Positions 14,201 through 22,200 of a stretch of DNA of 64,000 bases are shown here, piece by piece. Every line of letters starts with the position of its first letter. Position 1 is the stretch's first letter. The stretch is taken from positions 8,050,292-8,114,291 of the forward strand of contig NC_069094.1 of the NCBI RefSeq assembly GCF_947172395.1, read 5' to 3'. Position numbers and translations under genes: made by a program. The notes beneath the pieces are model-generated. The model was given only the letters and a program-made list of their open reading frames with translations, made no database searches and had not been told where the DNA came from. The stretch is from Bicyclus anynana. Taxonomy: Eukaryota > Arthropoda > Insecta > Lepidoptera > Nymphalidae.

Positions 14201-14629
14201 TTTGTGTCATATTCTCGTGGGAACAGGAACTACGCCAGTGAAACCGCGGGACGTCGGCTAGTGTATTATTAAACTGATAAAGTTTAGAATTGATAGAGAG
14301 AAATTTATATTTAGATTATTGTACTCAATAGTAAATATTTTTCTAGATAGAATAATCTTTCATAAGAACAAAATACAAATTGACTGATGTATTAAGACAT
14401 AGAGGATAAATTTATCTAATAAACATACATGCTACTTTACGATACCTATCATTGTGATTTAGAAAATGCTGACAAGAGACATTTTTATTCCTGTCTAATT
14501 TATGTGAGAATCTAAGACAAACAGATTTTTAATAGGGTATTAAAAGAAATAATTACTTACTAAATCATGAGCGTCAGAACCAGGTTCTATACATAGTTCA
14601 TGGTGAGTTGCGTTGCCCCAACAAAACAT
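298..14629 (-). CDS. HERC4: HERC4-like E3 ubiquitin ligase, 5' part (14 coding exons, truncated by window edge)
   Basis: HERC4-family proteins are cytosolic HECT E3 ubiquitin ligases with an N-terminal RCC1 seven-bladed propeller. Fourteen exons read from the right give about 658 codons. The start MFCWGN matches the family start M-L-C-W-G-N. RCC1 signatures follow in each propeller exon (SCGSNEVGQLG, SWGSDNMGQLG, AWGANVYGQCG, FGWGKNNNGQLG, TCGAGEYGQTG, ACGYGARGQLG). Then comes the family linker (VFAGGDHSF, ASFLLTQNAHF, SPPDAEALRMFLILP, PFAEAYNKLS, CFYIEELCNYVDIATDYI). Vertebrate HERC4 is about 1050 aa, so the catalytic HECT domain lies left of base 1. Exon phases are continuous throughout. 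The gene is divergent from ZSWIM8. HERC3 is a close paralogue, but the start and the linker fit HERC4 better. Family assignment is secure; orthology is inferred from remembered alignments. Confidence 0.93.
1130..1290. repeat. Fragment of the TGACGTCAC/TAGGGTAGTTGA MITE family
   Basis: Shares CCATGATGGTCTA, GACGTCACGTTA and GTCACAAAATGGACGA with copies at 3525-3930 and 6290-6614. Both ends are degraded. Confidence 0.5.
1322..1483 (-). CDS. HERC4: HERC4 linker exon
   Basis: 162 nt, phase 0; TTGTAG acceptor, GTAATT donor. It contains PFAEAYNKLSTHPQRIVQLW, then FEMLVDIFKSVVVY, aligned with PFGTALVNL...LENWWS...IVELFKEVVVH of the vertebrate protein. Confidence 0.9.
1519..1661. repeat. MITE, TTGGCAAGTTCGT-ended family, copy a
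   Basis: Begins TATAGTCTGGCACGTTCGTT and ends GTTACGAACGAAGTTACC, which is its imperfect complement. It has the family core CATGATATGCGGGCGACGG and GACTGCGCGGGTGTGAAAT. Confidence 0.8.
1680..1780. repeat. Interspersed repeat end (ACTAATATTATAAATGCGAAAG)
   Basis: ACTAATATTATAAATGCGAA, AGTAAGTCTGTCTGTTACTT, CTAAACCGCTGAAGCAATCA. Same group as 8017-8205 in the other orientation. Fragments also occur near 12003, 14230, 20470 and 22200. Confidence 0.6.
2401..2467. repeat. 3' fragment of the repeat at 60620-60910
   Basis: GAGTGGGGACGTTTCTAGGT, CTGATTGTGCATCCACTTTT, AGTAGGAGATCGATG match the last 65 bp of that repeat. Confidence 0.75.
2503..2637 (-). CDS. HERC4: HERC4 linker exon
   Basis: 135 nt, phase 0; ACACAG acceptor, GTGCGT donor. 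VSPPDAEALRMFLILP aligns with the SLPDVEALRFYLTLP block of HERC4. Confidence 0.9.
2780..2915 (+). repeat. Truncated tRNA-derived SINE (family of 54838)
   Basis: CGTACCGACA, GCGATTTAGCGCTCCAGTAC, GATGTCGTGTAG, then ACCATCAGGTGAGATTGTAG, the body and 3' end of the SINE that is full length at 54838-55162. Confidence 0.65.
3222..3401 (-). CDS. HERC4: HERC4 linker exon
   Basis: 180 nt, phase 0; TTTTTGCAG acceptor, GTAAGT donor. LETVFGSLACINASFLL corresponds to the family's GTFSSSGCLNGSFL region, followed by GVDLTKAEEAF. Confidence 0.9.
3436..3459. repeat. (AG)n microsatellite
   Basis: Uninterrupted GAGAGAGAGA run in a HERC4 intron. Confidence 0.9.
3525..3930. repeat. MITE, TAGGGTAGTTGA-ended family
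   Basis: Begins TAAATAGGCTATTTGACA and ends in the near-complement AGTCAACTATCCTAT. The interior holds ACAAACGGAGCGTTTGA and GATATCGATATATTTCGGA, shared with 6290-6614. Confidence 0.7.
4018..4209 (-). CDS. HERC4: HERC4 coding exon after the propeller
   Basis: 192 nt, phase 0. FPPDVLNGPIKVFAGGDHSF aligns with the conserved F-S-G-G-D-Q-S-F block that closes the RCC1 domain. It ends EFFKNEDVVNQ at a GTTCGT donor. Confidence 0.9.
4315..4796. repeat. MITE with GAGATCCGGCAT termini, copy 1
   Basis: Left arm: GAGATCCGGCATATGG, TACCCTCATCTGTTATTA, ACATTGCAAATAGATT. Right arm is its complement: AATCTATTTGCAATGTG, CAGATGAGGGTAT, GATGCCGGATCTTA. AT-rich interior. Confidence 0.85.
5291..5365 (-). CDS. 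HERC4: HERC4 candidate 75-nt exon (basic linker)
   Basis: TCATAG acceptor and 75 nt in phase 0, beginning PKKKSKLDSNVTFRKPSGAG, followed by a weak GTTGAG donor. It is a lysine-rich linker, supported only by its frame, splice borders and position. Confidence 0.5.
5691..5714 (-). CDS. HERC4: HERC4 candidate 24-nt microexon
   Basis: ATGCAG acceptor, 24 nt encoding TEDTWQDK, then a GTGAAT donor. It preserves phase 0 between exons 7 and 10. This falls in the variable loop after the propeller, so homology cannot confirm it. Confidence 0.5.
5800..5960 (+). repeat. Degraded RTE-type LINE 3' fragment
   Basis: GAAAGTGCAGTGTTGGACGA and the following CCCAACCCGACG resemble the GKRSVGRPPTRW-coding stretch in RTE 3' ends. 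Heavily decayed. Confidence 0.4.
6290..6614. repeat. MITE, TAGGGTAGTTGA-ended family (second copy)
   Basis: Shares GATGGTCTATATTTCAACTG, ACAAACGGAGCGTTTGATAA and GATATATTTCGGATCC with its relatives. The right end is CAACTACCCTATTT. Confidence 0.7.
6641..6766. repeat. GC-rich hairpin MITE beside HERC4 exon 7
   Basis: GGTTCATTTACACGAGCGGC at the left, GCCGCTCGTGTAAATGAACA at the right: a 20-bp near-perfect terminal inverted repeat around a GC-rich interior. It ends about 25 bp from the exon 7 donor. Confidence 0.85.
6790..6972 (-). CDS. HERC4: HERC4 coding exon 7 (last RCC1 blade)
   Basis: 183 nt, phase 0 at both ends; TCTGCAG acceptor, GTGAGT donor. It reads VVELMGSTVTQVACGRRHML and ACGYGARGQLGC. 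It is GC-rich, and an inverted-repeat element ends about 25 bp from its donor. Confidence 0.92.
7555..7620 (+). repeat. RTE-type LINE 3' terminal fragment
   Basis: GGTGTTTGGAAGTCCCTACA, then GGCCCATGTCCTGCAGTGGA, the usual end (W-x-S-L-Q-x...L-Q-W-T-S) of lepidopteran RTE reverse transcriptases. Confidence 0.6.
7727..7858 (-). CDS. HERC4: HERC4 coding exon 6 (RCC1 blade)
   Basis: 132 nt, phase 0 at both ends. It contains HISCGEDFTAFLTLDGG and FTCGAGEYGQTGHG, matching the family's CCGEDHTA...GGVFTCGAGGYGQ block. Confidence 0.93.
8017..8205 (-). repeat. Common lepidopteran interspersed repeat (ACTAGCGGACGCCCGCG)
   Basis: ACTAGCGGACGCCCGCGTGG, AATCCCGCAGGAACTATGG and CTTTATAATATTAGTGTGA, the usual start and end of this abundant low-identity repeat. 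Class not determined. Confidence 0.65.
8238..8345 (-). repeat. RTE-type LINE 3' end with (ATC)n tail, minus strand
   Basis: About seventeen ATC units (8238-8290), then CAGCCGATGGACGTCCACTG and TAGGGACTTCCAAACA. This is the complement of the RTE terminal coding sequence with its (GAT)n tail. Confidence 0.75.
8536..8644 (-). CDS. HERC4: HERC4 coding exon 5 (RCC1 blade)
   Basis: 109 nt; TTTATCTAG acceptor, GTAAAT donor, leaving in phase 0. It reads SGAVFGWGKNNNGQLGLQDR, aligned with the family's SGAIFGWG block. A MITE copy begins about 30 bp upstream of the acceptor. Confidence 0.9.
8674..8846. repeat. MITE, TTGGCAAGTTCGT-ended family, copy b
   Basis: ATGATATGCGGGCGACGG and GACTGCGCGGGTGTGAAAT in the left part, GTTACGAACGAAGTTGCCAA at the right end. 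The left edge is about 30 bp upstream of the HERC4 exon 5 acceptor. Confidence 0.8.
9892..10048 (-). CDS. HERC4: HERC4 coding exon 4 (RCC1 blade, GC donor)
   Basis: 157 nt. It encodes GDLYAWGANVYGQCGLG and CGSNHTFVIS. The frame into the next exon works only if the donor is GCAAGT just after ...TCGAA (a GC-AG intron). The GTATTG three bases downstream gives the wrong phase. Confidence 0.85.
10791..11143. repeat. GC-rich MITE with GGCACACGATGCG termini
   Basis: GGGCACACGATGCGTTGCGG at the left; CCCCAACGCATCGTGTGCC at the right. Internal repeats of GGTGCGGCGCC type give spurious ORFs on both strands. Much GC-richer than its surroundings. Confidence 0.82.
11652..11888 (-). CDS. HERC4: HERC4 coding exon 3 (RCC1 blades)
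   Basis: 237 nt; TTGTTTTAG acceptor, GTAAGT donor. It contains AVACGLSHSMALDEWGQTFS and WGSDNMGQLG, then VDCGSHHSVALS, two RCC1 half-blades. It enters in phase 1 and leaves in phase 1. Confidence 0.92.
12186..12472 (+). repeat. tRNA-derived SINE (GGGCCAGCGTGGTGGA family), copy 1
   Basis: Head CCCAGTGGATATGAACTCAG with a B-box-like GGGTTCAAATCC; body TTTTCAGTTGTGTGCATTTT and GCATTGGGCCAGCATGGTGG; end GAGCCGAATATGGGTTGATA with a GAT-rich tail. Confidence 0.8.
12811..13080. repeat. MITE (GGAGTTTACTCC ends) holding an internal hairpin
   Basis: GGAGTTTACTCCTTAAGAAT at the left and AGAGTAAACTCCATTTGTG at the right. At 12966-13033 GTCTAAATAGGTGTAG is mirrored by ACACCTATTTAGAC. The second copy at 23785-23962 lacks that hairpin. 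Confidence 0.75.
13091..13262 (-). CDS. HERC4: HERC4 coding exon 2 (RCC1 blade)
   Basis: 172 nt, bounded by a TCTATTAG acceptor and a GTATGA donor, ending phase 1. It reads VIKPTLSKWSESNHIQCIEA, then GQFHTLYL and SCGSNEVGQLG, a typical RCC1 repeat. Confidence 0.9.
13600..13755 (+). repeat. SINE (GGGCCAGCGTGGTGGA family), 3' half
   Basis: ATTGTGAGGAAATCTGCATA, GCATTGGGCCAGCGTGGTGG, GAGCCAAATATGGGTTGTTA. The head is missing. Confidence 0.75.
14561..14629 (-). CDS. HERC4: HERC4 coding exon 1 (start codon)
   Basis: ATG on the minus strand at 14629-14627 with A at -3. It opens MFCWGNATHHELCIE, the first strand of the RCC1 propeller. The exon is 69 nt and ends phase 0 before a GTAAGT donor. The start is chosen because the residues align with the HERC4 N-terminus. 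Confidence 0.9.
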
Positions 14630-15930
14630 TTTGCTATTTTACTGTTTTAGTCTACCTGTATTTATAACCTCTAACTTAATTACCCTGATTAGTTTTTAAC
14701 AAAACAAAAAGTGTTATGGCTGCAGATATTGAGCAGGCTCCATTTAACTGGTGATTTTTAGAGCATTGTTAAATTTTTTAAACTAATATTTGAATTTGAG
14801 TAAATCGAGAACAATCTTCGTTTTTCTTTTTAACCACAGCTAGATGTCAAAAAAATCATCAAATATTATTGTCATTTGTCAAATTTTCAACGACTTGACA
14901 GTTAGTGCAGTACCTACATATCTAAAATCGGTAGTTAGTATAAATCGGTAGAAAAGTGAATTTTAGAAAAAGATTTATTTTATAGAGAAGATAACAAAAA
15001 TGCTATATAGTATTAATTCATATACTAGTTTTAATCAATATTTTTTGTCAACTACCGACAAGTGAAAGATTTGAACTATTTGAAAAGGTAGAGTTTGGCT
15101 AATGAAATTCGAGACTGAAATCACCCGCCAAATTTTAAGAATCATTTAAAACATTACAAAAACATGCGTTTTCATAATTTTTTAAAATATTTTTTGTAAG
15201 TCAATATATTACTACCTATACTATAACTATTAAACTCAGTTATTCCGATATTTGCACTATAATGTACTCTGAATTTTTAAAATTTACTCTGATTTTTTAA
15301 AATTTTCAGTCTCTACTTTCATTAGCCAAACTTCTAGGTGTATTAAGTTAATCCAAATGAACGGGGCAAATACGCCACTGAAGACGTCATTTACTCATGT
15401 TTAATAGTTTTTATATAAATATATAATTTTTAATAAGTATAGCCTATAATTGAAAAACAAATTAGCTTTTTTAATTCGCCTTTTTATATAAATTACATCA
15501 GGGACTGCAGTCATGAGGGTCATTTGGGTGACTGTTAGGATCGCTAAGTGGAATGTAGCCAGCTAGTTTATTTCGTAGAATGGAATGCTATAGTGGGCTC
15601 AAATAGACTCGAACTCTGAGCCGTAAAGCCAGTTTATAAAAAAAATGGCTATGGTGAAAATTGTGAAAATCTTGCTACTCTTTGAAAATTATGGTCTATG
15701 GTCGAGACGGGACGTTGAACGCCAGCCATATTTGTTATTGTGCTCTCAAGGAATTTATTTAGACCACTTGATTTCTGACTAGGAAGTGCTATAATTTCCT
15801 AAGTTTGTGATGTATTTTATTTCTACATACACTTTCTATAATATTTTAACCAGGTCTCTTAAAATCTTTTGTGTATAGGTGGCATGTACATTTAGCATTG
15901 TGGATACCCCAAGTAGTGTTCGCTGGTTAA
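14630..15930. promoter_or_regulatory. Intergenic space between divergent HERC4 and ZSWIM8 start regions
   Basis: About 1.3 kb between the HERC4 start codon and the first open frame of ZSWIM8. It should hold both 5' UTRs and promoters, possibly one bidirectional promoter. I see no convincing TATA box or initiator. A 248-bp inverted-repeat element occupies 15089-15336. Confidence 0.5.
15089..15336. repeat. MITE with TAGAGTTTGGCTAATGAAA termini
   Basis: TAGAGTTTGGCTAATGAAAT then CGAGACTGAAA at the left; TTTTCAGTCTCTACTTTCAT then TAGCCAAACTTCTA at the right. Terminal inverted repeat of about 30 bp. Sits in the HERC4/ZSWIM8 intergenic space. Confidence 0.85.
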
Positions 15931-15975
15931 ACTCAGCGAATTAGTTCTTCAAATTCGCTTATTAATAGCGATAAA

Positions 15976-16222
15976 GTGGCGGGGGCAGCAAATAATAATG
16001 GGAAAGGGGGAAGACCATCCGCCCCAGTCGACGTGGGGTCTCCTTTACTTGACTGGGAAGAAGGAGATCATTTTAGTTTCGAAGATTCGGAACGTTTTGA
16101 AGAAGATTCTTTGTGTAGCTGGAGTTCGGAACCGGAGAGTCTGTGCAACAACTGGCGAGGATGGAGGAGACCAAATCTCCAAAACGTATTTGGATCGCGT
16201 TTAACAAAAAAATCAATTCAAG
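15976..16222 (+). CDS. ZSWIM8: ZSWIM8 coding exon 1 (no in-frame ATG)
   Basis: Encodes LLDWEEGDHFSFEDSERFEE, then DSLCSWSSEPESLC and NNWRGWRR, the conserved N-terminus; ends phase 1 at a GTAACT donor. The frame is open from the stop at 15928-15930 but holds no ATG. I give GTG at 15976 (A at -3, G at +4) as the provisional 5' limit. ATG 15998 is out of frame; one additional G in the run at 16006-16010 would bring it in frame. An upstream non-coding exon is also possible. Confidence 0.85.
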
Positions 16223-19200
16223 GTAACTCAATACAGCTGATCCTTTGTTTGCATAACGAAACGATAACATTTCATTTTCGGAATAAATAACCATTCAAAA
16301 CCTTTTTTTTCTGATTAAATCTACATAATTAGAATGCCTGTGTAAAGTTTTAATATTTCGTGTGTAGTTAGTAGTTAGTTTCCTTTGTGTGAATTATGTA
16401 CAAAGACAGGTGTTGTGAAGTCATTTACCTGTTGACTGATCAGCTAATAATACCATTCATTGAAATCTTTGCGGTCTAAAGTCCGTTTATATATTTTATG
16501 TTTTTTAATAAAGCAGATTATGATCTTTTTTTTTAATTTTAAATATAACTTTCACAAACTTTCACTGATGATGCATGAAAGTGATTTACTTTTTTACAAG
16601 TTAGCTCTTTCTACTTGAATGAGGATGATGTTTCTTTTTTTTATTTTAGTCACTAGTAACATAATGTTCTTATGTTACAAATGTGAAAGTGTCTCTATAC
16701 TTCTAAGCAAAAACTGGATCAAATTGATATAACTTTATCATATTTTTTTTAAAGTAAACAAACATTTAGATAAAGTTCCAGGGAAACATTATTGATACAT
16801 TCATGAAATCTAAAACAATATAATTTATTACTATGTTCAAGTTCTTAATAATTTAACTTAGTTCATGTTTTTATTAGTGAATTAATGATATTAAAACCTT
16901 AAATTCTACAATGATTTTCTATACTACTATGACTAAAGTGGGTATAAAGTCACCCATATTTAATTATTATTGGAGTAAATTGTATAAATAAACACATTTC
17001 TTTATACTTCAATATTTGAATTTAAAATCAAAGAGCACTTTTTGGTTTTGAAATTTTTTGAAACAATTGAAACAATTTTTTGAAAAAAAAATCAAACAAA
17101 ACAAATTGGTTCTCAAAATTATAGTAATTTTTAAAGGTAATGGAAAATGTTAAAAGAAAATAATTTTTATGTTTTTAATTGTCCTTTATATTTTTCAATT
17201 TGCATAGATTAAGCCTTTAATTTGACATGATTGTTACTTAGTCTTATATCTAGAAATCTTCTGAGGCAAAGATGTATAATAAAATAAATAAAATAAAACT
17301 TGTAGAAATAGAACATTGAAAGTAGTAACACTGTAAACACTTTTTTCACCTTCATCATGAATATCCACCTAAACAAAGTCCACTTCCTCTGCCAAGTCTT
17401 TATATGATGCTAGAAGCGTCTTGTATCTGTTGGTCAATCAATCTGAAATTGAAATAGCAAATACATTACAAATAATGCAAATAAATAATGATAAACACAT
17501 ATAATAATACCTATGCAAATGGCACACATTCTAAAAATAAAACATGAAAGCTCATTATTTACACTGTAAGTCAGTAGGCCACTATGACTACAATGGGTGA
17601 ATAAACACCCAGTTGTGATTATATCTCGAAACCAGGGCTCAAGTTAAACCTCTTTCCCTGCTGATTCTGGGCTACTTAAAATACATGATATCTCAAGGCA
17701 CTGTATTAATAAACAAAAAAATTATTCAGGCACAAAACCAAGTCAGTCATAAAAATACAGTTGTAGTTTATAAGGGTTTAAAACTATAACACTTATAATG
17801 GGACTATTTATCAATGATATGGTTTGTTTTTCAAAAACTACATGTCAAGAAAAAATTCATGTACCTATACTACAATGCCTTAATGAGTACTGTTTACCAA
17901 CAAACAAATTAAAAATGTGGGTATAAATCTCTAGTCATTTCATTCCTAATAATAATTATAATTAACTTAAATTAATGAAAATAAATTTGATTAATAAGCT
18001 TAGAATAATTAGATAATATGATTAAAATATTTTATTGAATATTTTATAAACAAACCATACATAGTTTTCAGTTAAAATGACAAGAGTTTTCTACCTTCAT
18101 TTCTAATTTCTTTGTTGATAAACAGTACTCATCAAGAAAGGCTGTAGTATAGATTGAAAGTTAGAGAAGTTTAGCAACCATTTTTAAATATGTGTTTAAA
18201 TTGAGATTGAAGCAATAGGTAGCAACTTAAATCCAAAACAACATTATACTCATTTTGTTTGAGTAAAAAATACATAATATAAATGAAGTAATTTCACATA
18301 TTACATTATAGTACAAGCAAATAGGTTGATGCTGGGTGTAAGATAAGGAGAACTGCGTGAAGAAGTTACATTTAGTTCCCACAACAATATTAAGTGTTGA
18401 TGTATGAGTATGAATTATGTTGGAAAAAGAAAATTCATATTTTGGAAATTTTGAGCATGCAATGTACAGTAAAACAGTTAACAACGCTCTATGATCTACT
18501 ATGTACATACAAGTATTTGGCCTCTTGGAAAACAGTTGATCTCCTGCATTTTGTTAATTAAATTTACATTCCTATTAAAAATCTTAATTTATCTGTGCTC
18601 ATTAAAAATCAGTCAGACTAAAGTTTTGTACATTGCCAATATAATGGAAAGACCACCATTTCTATTAACAAATAAATAATGATAAACATAATAGATCTAG
18701 ATTAGAGATCTGTTTATTGTGATGACTATTTTATATTCAGCAGCATGCACTTCATTATGAGCCTGTATTGTAAAATTTTCTGTTTTATATAATTTGTAGT
18801 TATAGTGTCTACCCTCGTTAAGACCTTGTGAACGCCACTGTTTATATCATAATATATATGTTAAAATGTGATTATAGTGGTTTTCTAGCAAATTATCAAT
18901 TATTTTTTATTGTAGTATTCAGGTTTTAAACATATGTAATAATATTATTTTAGAAAAATCAGTATCAAGCTTGAGCGAATTGGCGGCAAAATGTGTGGCT
19001 AGTCACATTCCCTTTGAGCTGGTGGAACATGTATATCCACCTGTGCCAGAACAGCTGCAGTTACAAATAGCCTTCTGGAGCTTTCCAGACAGTGAGGATG
19101 ACATCAGGCTGTACTCCTGCCTTGCAAATGGCTCGGCTGATGAGTTTCAAAGAGGAGAACACCTGTTTAGAGACAGAGCTGTTAAAGATGTCCTGCAGAT

Positions 19201-22200
19201 TGGTAAGCTTACACAGTTTTTACAAGTACTTCAAGTGTAGTTATTTAAAAAATATTATTTATCAGTTTTCAGTTTATATAAAAAAATAATCTTAAATAGG
19301 TAAAATAATTACATTTTAATATTGTACAATACAAACTTAAGCATTTATCTCAATGGTAAGAACGGTTGGACTCATCACCAAGGGGTGGTGGTTTGATCCT
19401 GCCCCATTGGTCTATTGTTGTAACTTGTACCCACTCCTAATAGTCTTTCCCGACTAGTTGGAGGAGAATGGGAATATTGGTGTTATTTAAAAAGATATGG
19501 CAAATAAATTGTTATTTTATTTCAATGTAATTGATATAAAAATGTAGATTGGCTAAAATGTTACAAAGCTTAGCATTAAATGTATAGATACTTCAAAATA
19601 AGTTGAATAGTTTCAGAGAAGACAAATGTCAAAGGTTGTTAATTCCACGTTTCACTTTAGATTAGACCATCTCAAGTTTCAACATCATTATTAATGCTTT
19701 GCTTTGCACCAGTTTTAGCTTATATTTTTTCAACAATCACCAAGGCAAAGACGTACCGCGATTTAGCGTTCCGGTACGATATCGTGTAGAAACCGAAAAG
19801 CGGTGTGAACTTTACTTACCATCAGGCGAGATTGTAGTCAAAATTGTAAAATAATAAAAAAAAACGATTCTTAGTGTGATGATCAAATACATGTATAACT
19901 TAGATGTCATATCACAAATTGCAGAATGCCTAGATCAAAATACATTTCTTTGTTAACTGATAGTCATGTAGTATTAGGCATTTGAATATTGATGAATTGG
20001 AAGTAACTGGTCTAAAACCATTCTTATTACAGAAGTTAGTAAAAAATTGTTTCTTTACAGATCAAATTAATTAAATTTTATTGGATTTTTTTGGATATAA
20101 ATCTGACCACTTGACTAATATTGTTTGTTATTTTTAAGGTTTTCACTTATCTGCCAGTGTCACACTCAGTATGACTCGATCTCAGTTCAACGTAGCAGTA
20201 ACATTCGACAGACAGAAGATCTCATCATGCAACTGTACCTGCTCATCATCAGCTCATTGGTGTTCGCATATAGTTGCAGTCTGTTTATACAGAATACACT
20301 TAGTAAGTATACAAAGTTAAGGCTGCTAGTCCACCGAAGCGGAGTGAGGCAGCGGAGCGGAGTTTAAAAATTCATATAAAACCGGATAGCGGAGCGGGGT
20401 TAAATAAATAAAATTTAACATTTATTTATTTAATACCCTTGATTAACACATTAACTTTTCATCCAGGAAAAATGAATGTTTCCCACGGGATTTGTGAATT
20501 CTACGTCGCCGAAGTCGCGGGCGTCTGCTAGTTTGTTATAAAAAAAAAACATTTATGAAACAGATGGATGAAGGTTGATTCTAATTCTGATCATCCACTA
20601 TATTGTATTGTTGTGACTGACTGGGTCATTATACGCTGCTATACCGCATCTCAGATGTTGCATTTCCTTGTGTATGTTTTGATCCGTTTCGACGACGCAA
20701 CACAACCAATGAGGCATCTCATCTATTCAATCATATCAAAATCTGAATCGAGAACGAGAGGCGTTTGAGGCATATGGATGTACCAGAGATGACTTCCCAA
20801 CTCCAAGCTGGTGCTGATACTTTTTTAAATAAAAACCTCACAATACTTAGCCAAACAAGCTAACTGCTACATCTGTGTGCCTAGTGGGAGTTTTCAATAT
20901 TTTCATACTGTTACTATCGCGCTAAACGCGATTTTATATGGGATTGAAACGGTTGTGCATTAGTGCCACTAGATGGCGATGTTTCAATTCCTTAGAAATT
21001 CGCGTTTACGTTAATGCGATAGTAACAGTATGAAACTGCCCCTAGGCCCTCAGTATAGCAAGAAACTTTGAAGTTATAAAGTATGTATAATTCAAAATAT
21101 CAAATTATGCAGTTATAATTATTTAGTATTTTTCTTTTCTTTAGAAAGGAATGAAAAAATATAAGAATAAATAAATTTAAAAAAATGTCTACGCTGAGCT
21201 GGAATCAAACTCTGGTGTAAAAAGTTTTGCCCCTTAGTTTCACACCACTTGTCCAGTTGAGTCGATGTGATAACGTCGAAATGTGTTAACTTGATGCACG
21301 GCTTGAGTGTTAGGTTTATTTCCGTTACGGAATTTTTTGATTCGGTCGCCGTGGTCAAAGCCCGCGATAATAGTTATGCAATAGCTTAGTAAAATATAAC
21401 CCAGTTATTTAAGTAAACACCTAAGTTTTCTTAAATCTGAAAGGGTCTATGATCTCTGTATATGGCAGTGTAGCATTTGTGCATTATGAGTCATTTTTCA
21501 TCACAGTTAAACCTTACAGTAACATGAATACTGAAATATGAATCATATTATTTGGTTGTTTAATTATTATGTATCTAATAACCGTGACTCAAGTTTCAAG
21601 TACCTAGAAATGAGGATATTTAATTAATAACAAGGTCTAAGTTATTATTATGTACAGAGCAGATATTACACTCATGTTTTGAAATTACTGAATATGTTCC
21701 TGGAAAACATCTCATTTTTCAAATTTCATTTTAGTGAGTAAAACATTGAAATTAAATAGAGGATAGAGAGCCTTGATAACCCAGTAGATATGACCTCTGC
21801 CTCGGATTCCGGAGGTTGTGTGTTCGAATCCGTGCATGCTACTTTTCAGTTGTGTGCATTTTAAGAAATTAAATATCAGTGTCTAAAACGGTGAAGGAAA
21901 ACTGCACACCAAAGAATTTTCTTCATTATCTGCGTGTGTGAAGTCTGCCAATCCTCATTGGGCCAGCGTGGTGGAATATTGGCCTAACCCCTCTCATTCT
22001 GAGACGAGACTCGAGCTCAACAGTGAGCCGAATATGGGTTAATAACAAAACAGAGGATCGCATTTTTTGTATAAAAACAAATATTAAATTGGATGTTGAC
22101 ATAAAACCTAAACTAGTTTTACACTAAGAACTTCAAGGAATGTTAACATTGAATTGCAAAGTTTTTACAAGTCAATTCTAATTAGAATTGACCTAATCTA

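Noticed and set aside
15998..16204. ATG-initiated ORF overlapping ZSWIM8 exon 1
   Set aside because: It is in a different frame from the conserved sequence and has no similarity. Its ATG matters only if a base is missing in the G run.
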